DNA from: Anaerolineales bacterium
Lineage (GTDB): Bacteria > Chloroflexota > Anaerolineae > Anaerolineales > Villigracilaceae
Direction: 5' to 3'
DNA length: 45,195 nucleotides
NCBI GenBank assembly: GCA_014860805.1
Contig: JACZJB010000006.1
Coordinates: 1-45,195, forward strand
Below are positions 1-8,667 of this stretch, piece by piece (position 1 is the first letter of the stretch; the number at the start of each line of letters is the position of its first letter). The notes beneath the pieces were generated by a model. It saw nothing but the letters and a program-made list of their open reading frames with translations, ran no database searches and was not told the origin of the DNA. Both the position numbers and the translations under genes were made by a program.

Positions 1-224
1 CCGATTCCACTGGTGCTGCAAAAAAGTACGCTGAACAAAATCCACCTGGCAGATTTGCTTTTGAACAGAATACTAAGGGGAACAGCAGGTCGTATCACCA
101 GAAGTGCAAGCAAAATAGCGATATGAAATCCGATCAGCGTAAACCACGCATTTTTGAATAAAAACAATCCTGCCCACACAGCGAGATAAGGAAGGATGGA
201 GGTGAAGAGATTCATTGGCATCAT
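1..224 (-). CDS. Integral membrane protein, N-terminal fragment cut by window edge
   Basis: An open frame starts with two adjacent ATG codons (224-219) and runs off the left edge after 74 codons. The fragment is very hydrophobic. It shows two or three membrane segments, roughly residues 8-24, 28-46 and 61-73, with basic residues between the second and third (KSKSAR), as expected for a polytopic protein. The family cannot be named from this fragment; CPBP-type membrane proteases and small permeases begin similarly, but no motif is visible. A hairpin terminator at 247-279 separates it from the upstream operon, so it probably has its own promoter in 225-246 or just upstream. Confidence 0.6.
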   Translation of the reverse strand, partial: MMPMNLFTSILPYLAVWAGLFLFKNAWFTLIGFHIAILLALLVIRPAVPLSILFKSKSARWILFSVLFCSTSGI

Positions 225-246
225 ATCAACGACAGATAAAAAATCA

Positions 247-279
247 AAAATGGGAGAGCCTGATTGGTTCTCCCATTTT
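247..279 (-). terminator. Hairpin terminator after the GH8-prenyltransferase-mevalonate kinase operon
   Basis: An 11-bp stem, AAAATGGGAGA (247-257) paired with TCTCCCATTTT (269-279), has an 11-nt loop. It lies 17 bp downstream of the stop codon at 297. The flanking A and T runs would let it work on either strand. Confidence 0.8.
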
Positions 280-296
280 ATTGCCAGGTTAACCAA

Positions 297-521
297 TTAA
301 TTTCCAAATGTATTGGCTGCACCACAAAACCGTCTCAACACAGAGCCACTTGGAACATCCCAAAAGCGGATAATCGTTACTGCAAAGCCCGTCTCCAATA
401 ATACTAGGGTTTCGAGGTCAAGCCAAATTATATTGGCATAAACCACCCATCCTTTTCCCGAAGGCAATCTAGCGAACAGAACCAGGAATTGCATTAAAAA
501 AATCACCCACCAAATGACCAA
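297..521 (-). CDS. Small hypothetical membrane-associated protein (74 aa, TTG start)
   Basis: This small ORF lies 25 bp downstream of the mevalonate kinase stop and immediately before the operon terminator, which favours it being translated. The chosen start is TTG at 521-519, because AGGA lies 6 nt upstream and no ATG is available in frame. Residues 1-17 (MVIWWVIFLMQFLVLFA) look like a single membrane anchor. The rest is short with no recognisable motif. I do not recognise a family. It could be a remnant of a longer gene, since the C-terminal half has no clear secondary pattern. Confidence 0.45.
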   Translation of the reverse strand: MVIWWVIFLMQFLVLFARLPSGKGWVVYANIIWLDLETLVLLETGFAVTIIRFWDVPSGSVLRRFCGAANTFGN

Positions 522-546
522 CGACTTTCCTATGAAAACACGATGT

Positions 547-1470
547 TCAACCGATCTCCGTGATGATCGTCCGTTTTGCGCCTGCGGAGATTAATACACT
601 CGCCACAGACTCCGCCCGGGCTTGCTCCACCAACGCGATCATGTTGCCGCCCCGTCCACCGCCGCTGAGTTTGGCGCCGAGTGCTCCAGCATCCTTCGCG
701 GCTGTAACCAGCTTGTCCAACTCAGGAGAGGAAACGGTCATTTCCTGAAGCAAGGCATGGTTATGGTCCATGAGCTCGCCAAGTAATTCAGGTTTGCCGC
801 TTTCGATGGAGCGGCGGGCAATCAAAGAGATTTGTGCAATCTCATTGAAGATATTCTCGAAATGATTTGTGTCTCTCAGCCATAAGCGGCGCACATCGCC
901 CACGGATTCTATTGTCAAGGCAGGGACTCCCGTGTCGCCAACAACGACAGTAAAGGGCTTGCCTGTCTTGAAGGTTTCGATCGGCTGGCCTTTGATGAAA
1001 TACACAGGCATGTTATAGGTGATGACGGTGTTATCAATCCCCGAGGGAGTGCCGTGGTGAAGTTTTTCGATCTCGTAGACCAATTCGTTGACCTGCCGAT
1101 TTGTCAGCGGGTAGGCAACATGGGGCGCAAGGGCGCGGACCAACGCTACAGAAACTGCCGCGCCAGAGCCAAGCCCTGCCGCAACGGGGATGGTGGATGA
1201 AATATCAATTTTGAGGTCAGGCGTTTGGGAAATATCGAAGAATTGAAACAGCTTGAGAATAACAGAAGCAACTGGATGGTCAGAAGGAAGCGTAGTCAAT
1301 TCGGCGTGCAGGTCAATGACGGGGGCGTGAATCCAAATCCCTTTGCGTGGCGAATCGACAACTTCCACATCCACATGAACCTGTGTCACAGGCACGGCAA
1401 GCGCAGGGCGGCTGTACACCACCGCGTGTTCACCAAAAAGGATGATCTTACCGGGCGCAGATGCTTTCAC
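547..1470 (-). CDS. mvk: Mevalonate kinase (GHMP kinase family)
   Basis: Phosphorylates mevalonate to 5-phosphomevalonate in the mevalonate route to isoprenoids; cytosolic. All three GHMP kinase motifs are visible in the 307-aa product. They are PGKIILFGEHAVVY (6-19), the ATP-binding PVAAGLGSGAAVSVA (95-109) and the glycine-rich LSGGGRGGN near the C-terminus. HHGTPSGIDNTV (138-149) contains the catalytic Asp (about 146). The start is GTG at 1470, which overlaps the TGA of the upstream prenyltransferase as GTGA; the frame stays open further upstream, but the overlap and the PGK motif position favour GTG. Translational coupling to the prenyltransferase is likely. GLGSG replaces the commoner GLGSS, a mild variant. 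Phosphomevalonate kinase is the main alternative, but the FGEHAVVY motif favours mevalonate kinase. Confidence 0.9.
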   Translation of the reverse strand: MKASAPGKIILFGEHAVVYSRPALAVPVTQVHVDVEVVDSPRKGIWIHAPVIDLHAELTTLPSDHPVASVILKLFQFFDISQTPDLKIDISSTIPVAAGLGSGAAVSVALVRALAPHVAYPLTNRQVNELVYEIEKLHHGTPSGIDNTVITYNMPVYFIKGQPIETFKTGKPFTVVVGDTGVPALTIESVGDVRRLWLRDTNHFENIFNEIAQISLIARRSIESGKPELLGELMDHNHALLQEMTVSSPELDKLVTAAKDAGALGAKLSGGGRGGNMIALVEQARAESVASVLISAGAKRTIITEIG

Positions 1471-2336
1471 AAGAGGTAGAAGATAGCCAGTACGGCCGCT
1501 CCCCAAAGGATCATCGCAAGTTGAAATGGACGGTCAGTAAGCAGAATCTCTTCCGGGGAACCGCCAATGTTTTCCACTTGAATAAGATAAAGATAGCGAA
1601 AGATGGTGTACACCACGAATGGGATGGTGAGCATCATACTATGGTTCTCCGGGACGTTGGGTGCGGAAAAAGTATAAAGCGAATAGGATACGATGGTGGT
1701 TCCCGAAACAATCATGATGTATTGATCGAGAAGCGGCAGGGTATAGCCATCCAGAACTTTGCGGTGCGAACCCGCTCCTTGTGCAAGCAATGCGATCTCG
1801 GCACGCCGTTTGCCGAAGCCGAGGAAAAGCGAGAGAAGGGTCATAACCACATACAGCCAGGGAGAGAAGCGTTCAACGGAGATCAACGTCACACCTGCGT
1901 GAACACGTAATACGAATCCCGCTGCAATGACAAGCACATCCACAATCGGAATATGTTTAAGCCATTTTGTGTAGGCCATGTTGAGTAGGAAATAAATAAT
2001 TACAACCGCTTCAAAGCCGGGCGCCAAAAAATAGGAGATCACAAAAGTGGTGACGACCAATACGATGCCGGCAACCCATGCAAGGCTGATTGGGAGCTTG
2101 CCGGATGGAATCGGGCGGTTCTTCTTTTCAGGGTGCTGGCGGTCTGCCTCCACATCAGCGATGTCATTGAAGATATACACGCTGGAGGAGATCAGACAGA
2201 ACAATGCAAAACCTGCCAGAGTCCGCAGGAAAGAATCAACATTCAACAGTTGTTTGTCGAAGACAAGCGCGGCAAAGATGAATATATTTTTCGTCCACTG
2301 CCGCGGGCGCATGGTTTTGAATAATGCAGTTAACAT
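1467..2336 (-). CDS. UbiA-family prenyltransferase, decaprenyl-phosphate phosphoribosyltransferase-like
   Basis: An integral membrane protein of 289 aa with about eight or nine hydrophobic helices. The N-terminal MRPRQWTKN and the Asp-rich motif NDIADVEADRQHPEKKNRPI (57-76) are typical of the UbiA branch that transfers phosphoribose from PRPP to decaprenyl phosphate (DPPR synthase, Rv3806c type). The second motif LGFGKRRAE (172-180) also fits that branch and not quinone or haem O synthases. The product would feed decaprenyl-phosphoryl-arabinose or a related glycan precursor; this pathway assignment is inference. It overlaps mevalonate kinase by 4 nt and follows the GH8 gene by 31 bp, so the three form one operon. 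Generic UbiA-family polyprenyl transferase is the fallback call. Confidence 0.8.
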   Translation of the reverse strand: MLTALFKTMRPRQWTKNIFIFAALVFDKQLLNVDSFLRTLAGFALFCLISSSVYIFNDIADVEADRQHPEKKNRPIPSGKLPISLAWVAGIVLVVTTFVISYFLAPGFEAVVIIYFLLNMAYTKWLKHIPIVDVLVIAAGFVLRVHAGVTLISVERFSPWLYVVMTLLSLFLGFGKRRAEIALLAQGAGSHRKVLDGYTLPLLDQYIMIVSGTTIVSYSLYTFSAPNVPENHSMMLTIPFVVYTIFRYLYLIQVENIGGSPEEILLTDRPFQLAMILWGAAVLAIFYLL

Positions 2337-2367
2337 AGTGGATATTTTACCTGTATTTCCATCTGTT

Positions 2368-3657
2368 TCAGGGAGTCCAAAAATTGCCGGTCATCACCAG
2401 CAAACACAGTAGATTTACTGAGTCTTCGTAGTAATCCTGGCGAGTGTTGTAAACTGAATCATAAATGGCATTCAGCCATTCCTGCTGGGCGGAATCGGTC
2501 ATGGCGGCAACGCCCAATGGGGCGACAAAGAAAGTTGTGAAGTAATTGCTGTCAGGCAGGGGTGAGCCGTTCAATTCATATCCTGCGCGGATTTTGTACG
2601 GGTCGCCATTTGCGTTTGCCTCAACCCAATGAGATAGTTTTTGGACAATTGCGCGGGAAGTCGTGTCATCATGGAGCAGAGCGTCCGACCCCACCCGCCA
2701 GGGATCGCGCCCTGCGTTGTAATTATAGGAACCGTCGGTGGAATTCTCCAAAAAATAAGGCGGAGCCGGTTCGCCTTGCACAATGAAATCAGGAAGCAGG
2801 CCCGTCTCCGGGCTGTAATTCGTTTGGATCGCAATCATTGTATTCTGACTCTGGACAACCACATCCTCCCAAACGGGGTTATTCGTCGCCCTGCCAAATG
2901 CGCGGAAATTAGCCAGCATAAAATCTGAAGAGCGGGGCGCATATTGATTATATTGAGGTTCGCCTACATTCACCCAATCTCCCAGCATCGGCAAGCGGCT
3001 CTCTCCGCCAATGGTGGATTCAAGAATCCCACCGATCATATTTACTGCTTCTGCTTTGTAGTTCACAAGCCCGTTGCTGCCCCATTGAGCATCCGCCAAA
3101 AGCAAACCATAGGCAATATCAGCATCCCCGTCAAAAGCACTGGCGTTACCTTCAGGCTCAGGCACATTCCAATCCATAAGGCGCGGGTCAATTTCACTGG
3201 GGTGCTCCCGAACAAAAGCCAACATCCCGTCAAAAATGACCTGGGCATCAGGGTCGTATCCTGCCATCATTGGCAAAATCAACATGCCATAGCCCTGCCC
3301 TTCGGAAACTGTGGTTTCGTAAGCCGGCTGGTCTTTCCCAAACGCAATCCGGTACATCATCATTCCTGCGGAATTCGCGCCTGCCTCAGCCAGATATTCT
3401 GATTTCCAATAATCATAAAAAACACGCACATCATCATCCATCTGTTCGCGTGTGCGGTGACTCGGCAAAATGCTATTCGGCGCATAGCTCACATGCTGCG
3501 GAAATGGATGAATTACTGATAACGTGATTGGCGTTGGTTCGAAAGTTGAAGTCTCGACAACGGGCACAGATAATTCCGTCGCAGGCGCACGAAGCGGAAC
3601 AAGCCCGCAAGCCAGAATTATCAGCAGAAGCGGAAGCGCAATCAATAAGCGTTTCAT
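2368..3657 (-). CDS. Glycoside hydrolase family 8 lipoprotein
   Basis: A 429-aa exported beta-glycanase candidate. Residues 1-17 are a lipoprotein signal with lipobox LIILAC (Cys17), followed by a Thr/Pro-rich linker. GH8 hallmarks are TVSEGQGYGM (116-125, general-acid Glu about 119), MDWNV (161-165) and SAFDGDADIAYGLLLA (173-188, with the catalytic-type Asp). GH8 enzymes act on cellulose, xylan, chitosan or lichenan; the substrate cannot be told from sequence. The start is ATG at 3657 because GGAG lies 7 nt upstream; a TTG directly before it is a weaker option. It is the first gene of the operon with the prenyl-phosphate transferase and mevalonate kinase. Its promoter should lie in the 51-bp gap to the divergent tlyA. 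Confidence 0.88.
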   Translation of the reverse strand: MKRLLIALPLLLIILACGLVPLRAPATELSVPVVETSTFEPTPITLSVIHPFPQHVSYAPNSILPSHRTREQMDDDVRVFYDYWKSEYLAEAGANSAGMMMYRIAFGKDQPAYETTVSEGQGYGMLILPMMAGYDPDAQVIFDGMLAFVREHPSEIDPRLMDWNVPEPEGNASAFDGDADIAYGLLLADAQWGSNGLVNYKAEAVNMIGGILESTIGGESRLPMLGDWVNVGEPQYNQYAPRSSDFMLANFRAFGRATNNPVWEDVVVQSQNTMIAIQTNYSPETGLLPDFIVQGEPAPPYFLENSTDGSYNYNAGRDPWRVGSDALLHDDTTSRAIVQKLSHWVEANANGDPYKIRAGYELNGSPLPDSNYFTTFFVAPLGVAAMTDSAQQEWLNAIYDSVYNTRQDYYEDSVNLLCLLVMTGNFWTP

Positions 3658-3708
3658 CAAATTTCTCCAGTTTTCCGTTTATATCATCACTGCAAGTAAA
3701 ATAGGGAC

Positions 3709-4521
3709 ATGCCCAAAATTCGTTTAGATGTTTTACTTGTGGAACGTGGATTGGCAGATTCGCGCGCCAAAGCCCAAGCCTTGATTATGGCGGGACAGGT
3801 GCGGGTGAACGATCAAGTCGCGCTCAAACCTGCCACTGGCACTGATACAAAGTCCACGCTGACAGTTGACTCCGGCCCGCGCTTCGTCTCTCGCGGCGGA
3901 GAAAAACTGGACGGCGCGTTGGACGCATTCGCCATAGACTTAAAAGGTTTCGTCTGTGCGGATGTAGGCTCCTCCACGGGCGGCTTTACAGACTGCATGT
4001 TAAAGCGCGGCGCATCAAAAGTCTACGCCATTGACGTGGGCAAAGGCATCCTGCATTGGAAATTGCGCAACGACCGCCGCGTTGTAGTGATGGAAGAAAC
4101 CAACGCGCGCTTTGTCGAGTCCCTGCCTGAAAAAATAGATTTTATTACAGTGGATGCTTCATTTATTTCCTTGAAGGTATTGTTGCCAGCCATAAAAAAA
4201 TGGGTTTCACAAAACACCCAATTAATCTGCCTGATCAAACCTCAATTTGAAGCAGGCAAAAAAGATGTCTCCCGTGGCGACGGTGTCATCCGCAGCCCCG
4301 AAATTCACAAGCAGGTTTTGCTGGATGTATTAACCTATGCAAAAAGTGAAGGGTTTGGCTTGCGCGGATTGGTCAAATCGTCATTATTGGGGCCAAAGGG
4401 AAACGTGGAGTTTTTGCTTTGGATGGATTTGAAACCAAACAATGGCTCTGTGGATGAAATGGTAAATCGTGTGATGGATGAGGAGGTTGCTTCGGGCGGA
4501 ACTATATCGTCCTCGCAATGA
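3709..4521 (+). CDS. tlyA: TlyA-family rRNA (cytidine-2'-O)-methyltransferase
   Basis: A 270-aa protein with an N-terminal S4 RNA-binding domain (about 1-60) and an FtsJ-like SAM-dependent methyltransferase domain. The junction RFVSRGGEKL (58-67), the SAM motif DVGSSTGGFTDCML (85-98) and VDASFISL (148-155) are characteristic of TlyA/YqxC. Family members 2'-O-methylate cytidines of 16S and/or 23S rRNA, and some have been linked to haemolysin phenotypes. A -10-like TAAAAT (3697-3702) ends 6 nt before the ATG, so the mRNA may be leaderless or have an extremely short leader (AGGG at 3703-3706). The zinc-ribbon gene follows after 8 bp. Confidence 0.93.
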   Translation: MPKIRLDVLLVERGLADSRAKAQALIMAGQVRVNDQVALKPATGTDTKSTLTVDSGPRFVSRGGEKLDGALDAFAIDLKGFVCADVGSSTGGFTDCMLKRGASKVYAIDVGKGILHWKLRNDRRVVVMEETNARFVESLPEKIDFITVDASFISLKVLLPAIKKWVSQNTQLICLIKPQFEAGKKDVSRGDGVIRSPEIHKQVLLDVLTYAKSEGFGLRGLVKSSLLGPKGNVEFLLWMDLKPNNGSVDEMVNRVMDEEVASGGTISSSQ

Positions 4522-4529
4522 CATAAGCA

Positions 4530-4952
4530 ATGAACTGTCCTAAATGTAATTCTGACCTTGTTAAAAAATTTTACAAAGGCATGATCGAAGTGGATTCGTG
4601 TCCCAACTGCCGCGGCATGTGGTTGGATTCGCCCGAATTGGACAAACTGGAAGACACTGCCTTTGACGACGATCCTCATAAAGGCTCTCTCGTGCATTTT
4701 CAATCCAAAACATCTTACCCCTGTCCTCATTGTGGAAATGGATTGGATGAATTTCAATATCGTCTCTACGACCTGAAACTGGATTATTGCGCCTCCAATG
4801 GTCACGGCTTCTGGCTGGATGCCGGCGAAGATGAACGCGTAATTGAGATTATGCACCAGCGCGCAAAGAATATTCAACGCAAGCTGGACGCCGAAACCAC
4901 ATGGAAACAAACTCTGAAAGAAATGCATTCCTTTCTAAAGAAGGGCAAATAA
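4530..4952 (+). CDS. TFIIB-type zinc-ribbon protein (zf-TFIIB)
   Basis: A 140-aa soluble protein with two tandem zinc-ribbon-like halves. The first has CPKC (3-6) and CPNC (24-27) followed by RGMWLDSPELDKL. The second has CPHC (about 64-67) and a degenerate YCASNGHGFWLDAGE, in which the second knuckle keeps one Cys plus His. The C-terminal 40 residues are basic and probably helical. Such proteins are widespread and of unknown function; metal or nucleic-acid binding is inferred only from the ribbons. It is 8 bp behind tlyA and likely cotranscribed. The stop is immediately followed by a strong bidirectional terminator. Confidence 0.8.
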   Translation: MNCPKCNSDLVKKFYKGMIEVDSCPNCRGMWLDSPELDKLEDTAFDDDPHKGSLVHFQSKTSYPCPHCGNGLDEFQYRLYDLKLDYCASNGHGFWLDAGEDERVIEIMHQRAKNIQRKLDAETTWKQTLKEMHSFLKKGK

Positions 4953-4982
4953 AAAATCTCCCGCTTTTGCGGGAGATTTTTT
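4951..4982. terminator. Bidirectional hairpin terminator
   Basis: A perfect 14-bp stem, AAAAAATCTCCCGC (4951-4964) and GCGGGAGATTTTTT (4969-4982), with a TTTT loop. It sits between the convergent zinc-ribbon gene and the P-type ATPase and can serve both strands. Confidence 0.92.
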
Positions 4983-4989
4983 ATTTCTA

Positions 4990-7893
4990 TTATTTTTCTC
5001 TTCTTCGCAGGAAGAACTTTGTAATTTCCTCTGCAACAGCAGGCATGATTGCCAGACCGAGCACCAACCCCCATTCACGGGCGCTGAGGAAGTGAGTATT
5101 GAAGATGGGCTGTAGGAAAGGCACAGCGCACACGATCAACAGCAATGCAATGGAAATCCCCACCGCGTACTGCATGTATTTGTTCGAGAAAATACCGATC
5201 TTGAAAATGGACGCGCGTTCCGAGCGAACAGTATAAGCGCGGAACAATTCAGCGAGCGACAAGGTAACGAAAGCCATCGTTTCCGCTGTCTGAACGTCAA
5301 CGCCGCGCCATTCATGATTCAACACGAATGACAAAACGTTCGAACCTGCGGGGATAACTGCTCCTGCTTCGAGATGCCATGCCAACCCTGCGACAAATGC
5401 ACCGAGTACCGTGCTTGTTTGAGCAAAGGTCTGAATAATAATCCCGATCCCCATCGAACGGTTGATAATGGGTTCATTCTTGGCACGCGGCTTCTGATCC
5501 ATAATATCGGGATCGCCTTTTTCCATGGCAAGAGCCAACGCAGGCGCACCGTCCGTGATGAGGTTGAGCCAAAGCAATTGAATCGCAGTTAACGGAGCGG
5601 GCAAACCTGCCAACGTCGCGAGGAAAATGATCATGATCTCCGCCACATTGGAAGAGAGCAGGAAAAACACAAATTTGCGGATGTTGCTGTAGATGATGCG
5701 CCCCTGTTCCACAGCCGAGACGATGCTGGCATAGTTATCATCAGTGAGGACCATGTCTGCGGTTTCTTTTGCCACATCTGTGCCGGTAATCCCCATCGAC
5801 ACGCCAATATCTGCACGTTTGATGGCAGGAGCATCGTTCACGCCGTCACCCGTCATGGCGACGATCTCATCGTTGGCTTGCAAGGCATCCACGATGCGCA
5901 TTTTGTGTTCAGGGGAAACACGGGCGAACACGTCTGTATCCTCGATGACATTCTTAAGTTCGTTATCGTCAATCTTGTCAAGCTCGGCGCCTGTCATTAC
6001 CTTTTTACCGGGGCGCAGCAGACCAATTGACTCGGCGATGGCTTTGGCTGTATTTGGAAAATCCCCTGTGATCATCACCGTACGGATGCCTGCATGGCGC
6101 GCCTTTTCGAGCGCAGGCTTTACTTCAGCCCGCGGCGGATCGATCATGCCGAGCAAGCCAACAAAGACGAGCTCTTTTTCGAGATCATCGGCTTTGAGGT
6201 CTTCTGGATTATCAGGAACATCTTTTTCCAAACGATAGGCAAAGCCAAGCACGCGCAAGGCGTCTTTGGTCATGACATCGTTGGCGGCAAGAATGCGTTC
6301 TTTTGCTTCCTTTGTCATTTCGCGCGGCTTGTCGTCCATGCCTTGATATTTCGTGCACAACTCAAGCACAATATCCGGCGCACCTTTGACTGCAATAACA
6401 TCCCAATCCTTGTGTTTTTCATCGTAAAAAGGAGACAGGTCGTTTGGATTCGGGTTGCGCACATCGTGAATGGTGATCATGCGTTTGCGTTCTGAGTCGA
6501 AGGGCACTTCGTTTTCGCGCGGATAGGCCTCGTCAATTTCGACGTGGATCGCTCCAGCTTTGGCTGCTGCCACTAGCAGAGCACCCTCTGTCGGGTCGCC
6601 AACGATGCGATAGGTTTTGGATGAATCATTCTCGCCAGTGGATTCGATGGTCGAGTCGTTGTTCAACAGACCGAGCCAGAGTGTCGAAAGAATGGCGGGG
6701 TATTCATCCACATTTATTTTTTTGCCGTCCACTTGAAATTCGCCGTTGGGTGTATATCCTGTTCCTGTGACGTGAATGAATTGATTATCTGCCCATACGC
6801 GGGTGACGGTCATTTCGTTTTGGGTTAATGTTCCAGTTTTGTCGGAGCAAATTGTCGTGGCTGAACCCAGCGTCTCCACAGAAGACAGCTTGCGGATGAG
6901 CGCGTGGCGCTGCACCATTTCGCGCATACCGAGCGCGAGAGAGATGGTAACCACGGCAGGGAGACCCTCAGGAACGGCGGCAATCGCAAGGCTGATGGCA
7001 ATGATGAAAACTTCGGTAATTTCCGCGGCGAATTCTTTGAGGTAATCCAAAGGCGCAGAGAACAAGCCGCCAATTTCGGTGTAGTTGAAAAGCGCAACAA
7101 TAAATACAACGGCAACCAATATGAGCGAACCAATGCTCAATGACTTGCCGAGTTGGTCCAGCCTTCTTTGCAGCGGAGTCTCTTCCGTTTCCACATTTTG
7201 GAGCATGGTGGCAATAAGGCCAAGTTGTGTGTGCATGCCCGTGCTGGTCACCACACCGCGTCCGCGCCCGTAGTTGACAACGGTGCCCATGAAGGCAGTG
7301 TTCTTTCGATCTCCAAGCGGAACGTTTTTCTCAAGTACGGTGACTGCATTCTTTTGCACAGGCAGCGATTCCCCCGTCAGCGAGGCTTCCTCTACACGCA
7401 GGTTGACAGCTTCGAGCAGGCGCAGGTCCGCGGGAATAAAATTCCCTGCTTCCAAAAAGACAATGTCACCCGGCACAAGATTATAGGAGGGCACAGAAGT
7501 CCGCACGCCATCACGGATCACTTGCGCGTCTGGCGCCGCAAGTTTCTTAAGCGCTGCCAATGCCTGCTCAGCGCGTTGTTCCTGCACAATGCCAAGTACT
7601 GCATTCAAGACGACTATCGCCATGATGGCGGCAGCTTCCACATAGTCACCAAGCAATGCAGAAATAACTGAAGCGATGATCAAAAGGATCACCACAAAAC
7701 TGTTCAATTGCGCCCACAAGATGGTCAGAAAGCCCGGACGCGGCGCTTCACGCAGTTGATTGGGACCATAGTGTGCAAGGCGTTTCTCCACCTCTGCGGT
7801 TGTCAGGCCTTCATTATGTACTTCCAAATGTTTAAGGACATCCTCCGCTTTAAGCGCGTACCATTCCTGCTGCGTTGTCTCTTCGTGTGCCAT
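4990..7893 (-). CDS. P-type IIA Ca2+-type ATPase, probably exporting Ca2+ and/or Mn2+
   Basis: A full-length 967-aa P2A pump. Visible parts are a cation-ATPase N-terminal domain (1-75), actuator TGES (173-176), the M4 motif AAVPEGLP with Glu309, the phosphorylated Asp351 in [19 protein letters not shown] in the P domain and about ten membrane helices. The SERCA-type Ca2+ ligands are present: NVAE in M5, NLITDG in M6 and a Glu in M8 (SLAELFRAY). Glu309 and Asp351 even fall at SERCA numbering. The start at 7893 is backed by GGAG 6 nt upstream. A yybP-ykoY Mn2+ riboswitch lies in its leader, so Mn2+ export is a likely physiological role. Substrate specificity between Ca2+ and Mn2+ cannot be settled from residues alone. 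Confidence 0.93.
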   Translation of the reverse strand: MAHEETTQQEWYALKAEDVLKHLEVHNEGLTTAEVEKRLAHYGPNQLREAPRPGFLTILWAQLNSFVVILLIIASVISALLGDYVEAAAIMAIVVLNAVLGIVQEQRAEQALAALKKLAAPDAQVIRDGVRTSVPSYNLVPGDIVFLEAGNFIPADLRLLEAVNLRVEEASLTGESLPVQKNAVTVLEKNVPLGDRKNTAFMGTVVNYGRGRGVVTSTGMHTQLGLIATMLQNVETEETPLQRRLDQLGKSLSIGSLILVAVVFIVALFNYTEIGGLFSAPLDYLKEFAAEITEVFIIAISLAIAAVPEGLPAVVTISLALGMREMVQRHALIRKLSSVETLGSATTICSDKTGTLTQNEMTVTRVWADNQFIHVTGTGYTPNGEFQVDGKKINVDEYPAILSTLWLGLLNNDSTIESTGENDSSKTYRIVGDPTEGALLVAAAKAGAIHVEIDEAYPRENEVPFDSERKRMITIHDVRNPNPNDLSPFYDEKHKDWDVIAVKGAPDIVLELCTKYQGMDDKPREMTKEAKERILAANDVMTKDALRVLGFAYRLEKDVPDNPEDLKADDLEKELVFVGLLGMIDPPRAEVKPALEKARHAGIRTVMITGDFPNTAKAIAESIGLLRPGKKVMTGAELDKIDDNELKNVIEDTDVFARVSPEHKMRIVDALQANDEIVAMTGDGVNDAPAIKRADIGVSMGITGTDVAKETADMVLTDDNYASIVSAVEQGRIIYSNIRKFVFFLLSSNVAEIMIIFLATLAGLPAPLTAIQLLWLNLITDGAPALALAMEKGDPDIMDQKPRAKNEPIINRSMGIGIIIQTFAQTSTVLGAFVAGLAWHLEAGAVIPAGSNVLSFVLNHEWRGVDVQTAETMAFVTLSLAELFRAYTVRSERASIFKIGIFSNKYMQYAVGISIALLLIVCAVPFLQPIFNTHFLSAREWGLVLGLAIMPAVAEEITKFFLRRREK

Positions 7894-7940
7894 GCAAATC
7901 TCCTGATACCAAATGGTTTTTGTCTGCCTAGTCTCTAAAT

Positions 7941-7973
7941 TAAAACAAGACCACCACGCCTCCGTGATAGTCT
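7941..7973 (-). terminator. Attenuator hairpin (expression platform) of the ATPase riboswitch
   Basis: On the minus strand AGACTATCACG (7973-7963), loop GAGG and CGTGGTGGTCT (7958-7948) form an 11-bp stem with two G-T pairs, followed by TGTTTTA. The 5' arm shares AGAC with the aptamer's 3' conserved box, so folding of aptamer and terminator would be mutually exclusive. Confidence 0.75.
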
Positions 7974-8072
7974 CGCCAAACGTCTAAGCGTCCGCGTTGC
8001 CGATGGCATTTAAGCCAATGAGATGACGGCAACGTATCCTGCACCCAACCGCAGGCGGCTACTCCCCAACCC
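7941..8072 (-). promoter_or_regulatory. yybP-ykoY (Mn2+) riboswitch leader of the P-type ATPase
   Basis: On the minus strand the leader begins about 8072. It carries the class hallmark GGGGAGTAGC (8067-8058), then a small CCGC/GCGG hairpin, then a long arm with stem CGTTGCCG/CGGCAACG (8034-8027 with 8002-7995), and ends with GGCGAGAC before the expression platform. This order of conserved 5' box, helical arms and 3' GAGAC box is that of the yybP-ykoY family, which senses Mn2+ and typically switches genes on. Known family members precede TerC proteins and P-type ATPases, which matches the gene here. I could not run a covariance model, so the call rests on motif recognition. Confidence 0.82.
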
Positions 8073-8078
8073 GCAGAT

Positions 8079-8108
8079 AGTGTACTCCAGTGTTAAATTC
8101 ACTGTCAA
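8079..8108 (-). promoter_or_regulatory. Sigma70-type promoter of the P-type ATPase leader
   Basis: On the minus strand a perfect -35 TTGACA (8108-8103), an 18-nt spacer and -10 TACACT (8084-8079) place the transcript start near 8072, just upstream of the riboswitch. Confidence 0.75.
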
Positions 8109-8178
8109 GGAGGGAAATTATCAATTCTGTTCAGCAGTATAATGTCTGAAGTAATTGATGCTTCATTCTGGAGGGAAC

Positions 8179-8622
8179 ATGCCTATTATAAAAACACCGA
8201 GGACTCGAGAGGAGTTTAAGGCGTACTACGCACTTCGATATAAGGTTTTACGAGAACCTTGGGGACATCCAAAAGGGACTGAAAAAGATGACTATGAACC
8301 GATCAGCGAACATTTTATGGCAGTGGATGAGCAAACAGGTGAAGTAGTAGGTGTGATTAAATTGTATGAGAAGGCACCCAATGTGGGGAATGTTTCTCAT
8401 TTGGCTGTTGCAACGGCTCACCAGCATAAGGGAGTTGGCAGGCTGTTGATTGAAGCTGTGGAAAATCGCGCACGAGAACGAAAGTTCAAAACCTTAGGCT
8501 CCATGTCTCGTGTAACCGCTACAGCCTATTTTGAAAGACATGGGTACCATATCGCCGGGATCCCGACCCCTCACCTGGGAACCATTCATCTGGTGTGGAT
8601 GGAAAAGGAATTGAAGGACTGA
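8179..8622 (+). CDS. GNAT-family N-acetyltransferase
   Basis: A 147-aa GCN5-related acetyltransferase. The beta4 strand (VSHLAVATAHQ) leads into the acetyl-CoA pyrophosphate loop HQHKGVGRLL, the Q/RxxGxG/A signature. The C-terminal YFERHGYHIAG is the usual end of the fold. The substrate is unknown; the family acts on small amines or protein N-termini. The start is ATG 8179, because GGAGG lies 4 nt upstream. An in-frame ATG at 8155 lacks a ribosome site. The gene ends at a strong bidirectional terminator shared with TerC. Its promoter must overlap the region of the divergent riboswitch promoter (8079-8150). Confidence 0.85.
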   Translation: MPIIKTPRTREEFKAYYALRYKVLREPWGHPKGTEKDDYEPISEHFMAVDEQTGEVVGVIKLYEKAPNVGNVSHLAVATAHQHKGVGRLLIEAVENRARERKFKTLGSMSRVTATAYFERHGYHIAGIPTPHLGTIHLVWMEKELKD

Positions 8623-8667
8623 AATATAAAACAGGGATTGCTTGACGAGCAATCCCTGTTTTATATT
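8623..8667. terminator. Bidirectional terminator with a 20-bp perfect stem
   Basis: AATATAAAACAGGGATTGCT (8623-8642) pairs perfectly with 8648-8667 across the loop TGACG. It closes the GNAT gene on the plus strand and overlaps the TerC stop codon (8666-8668) on the minus strand. Confidence 0.92.

Noticed and set aside
1461-2412. Plus-strand ORFs at 1461-1910 and 2047-2412
   Set aside because: Both are antisense to the prenyltransferase and GH8 genes, with compositions typical of shadow frames.
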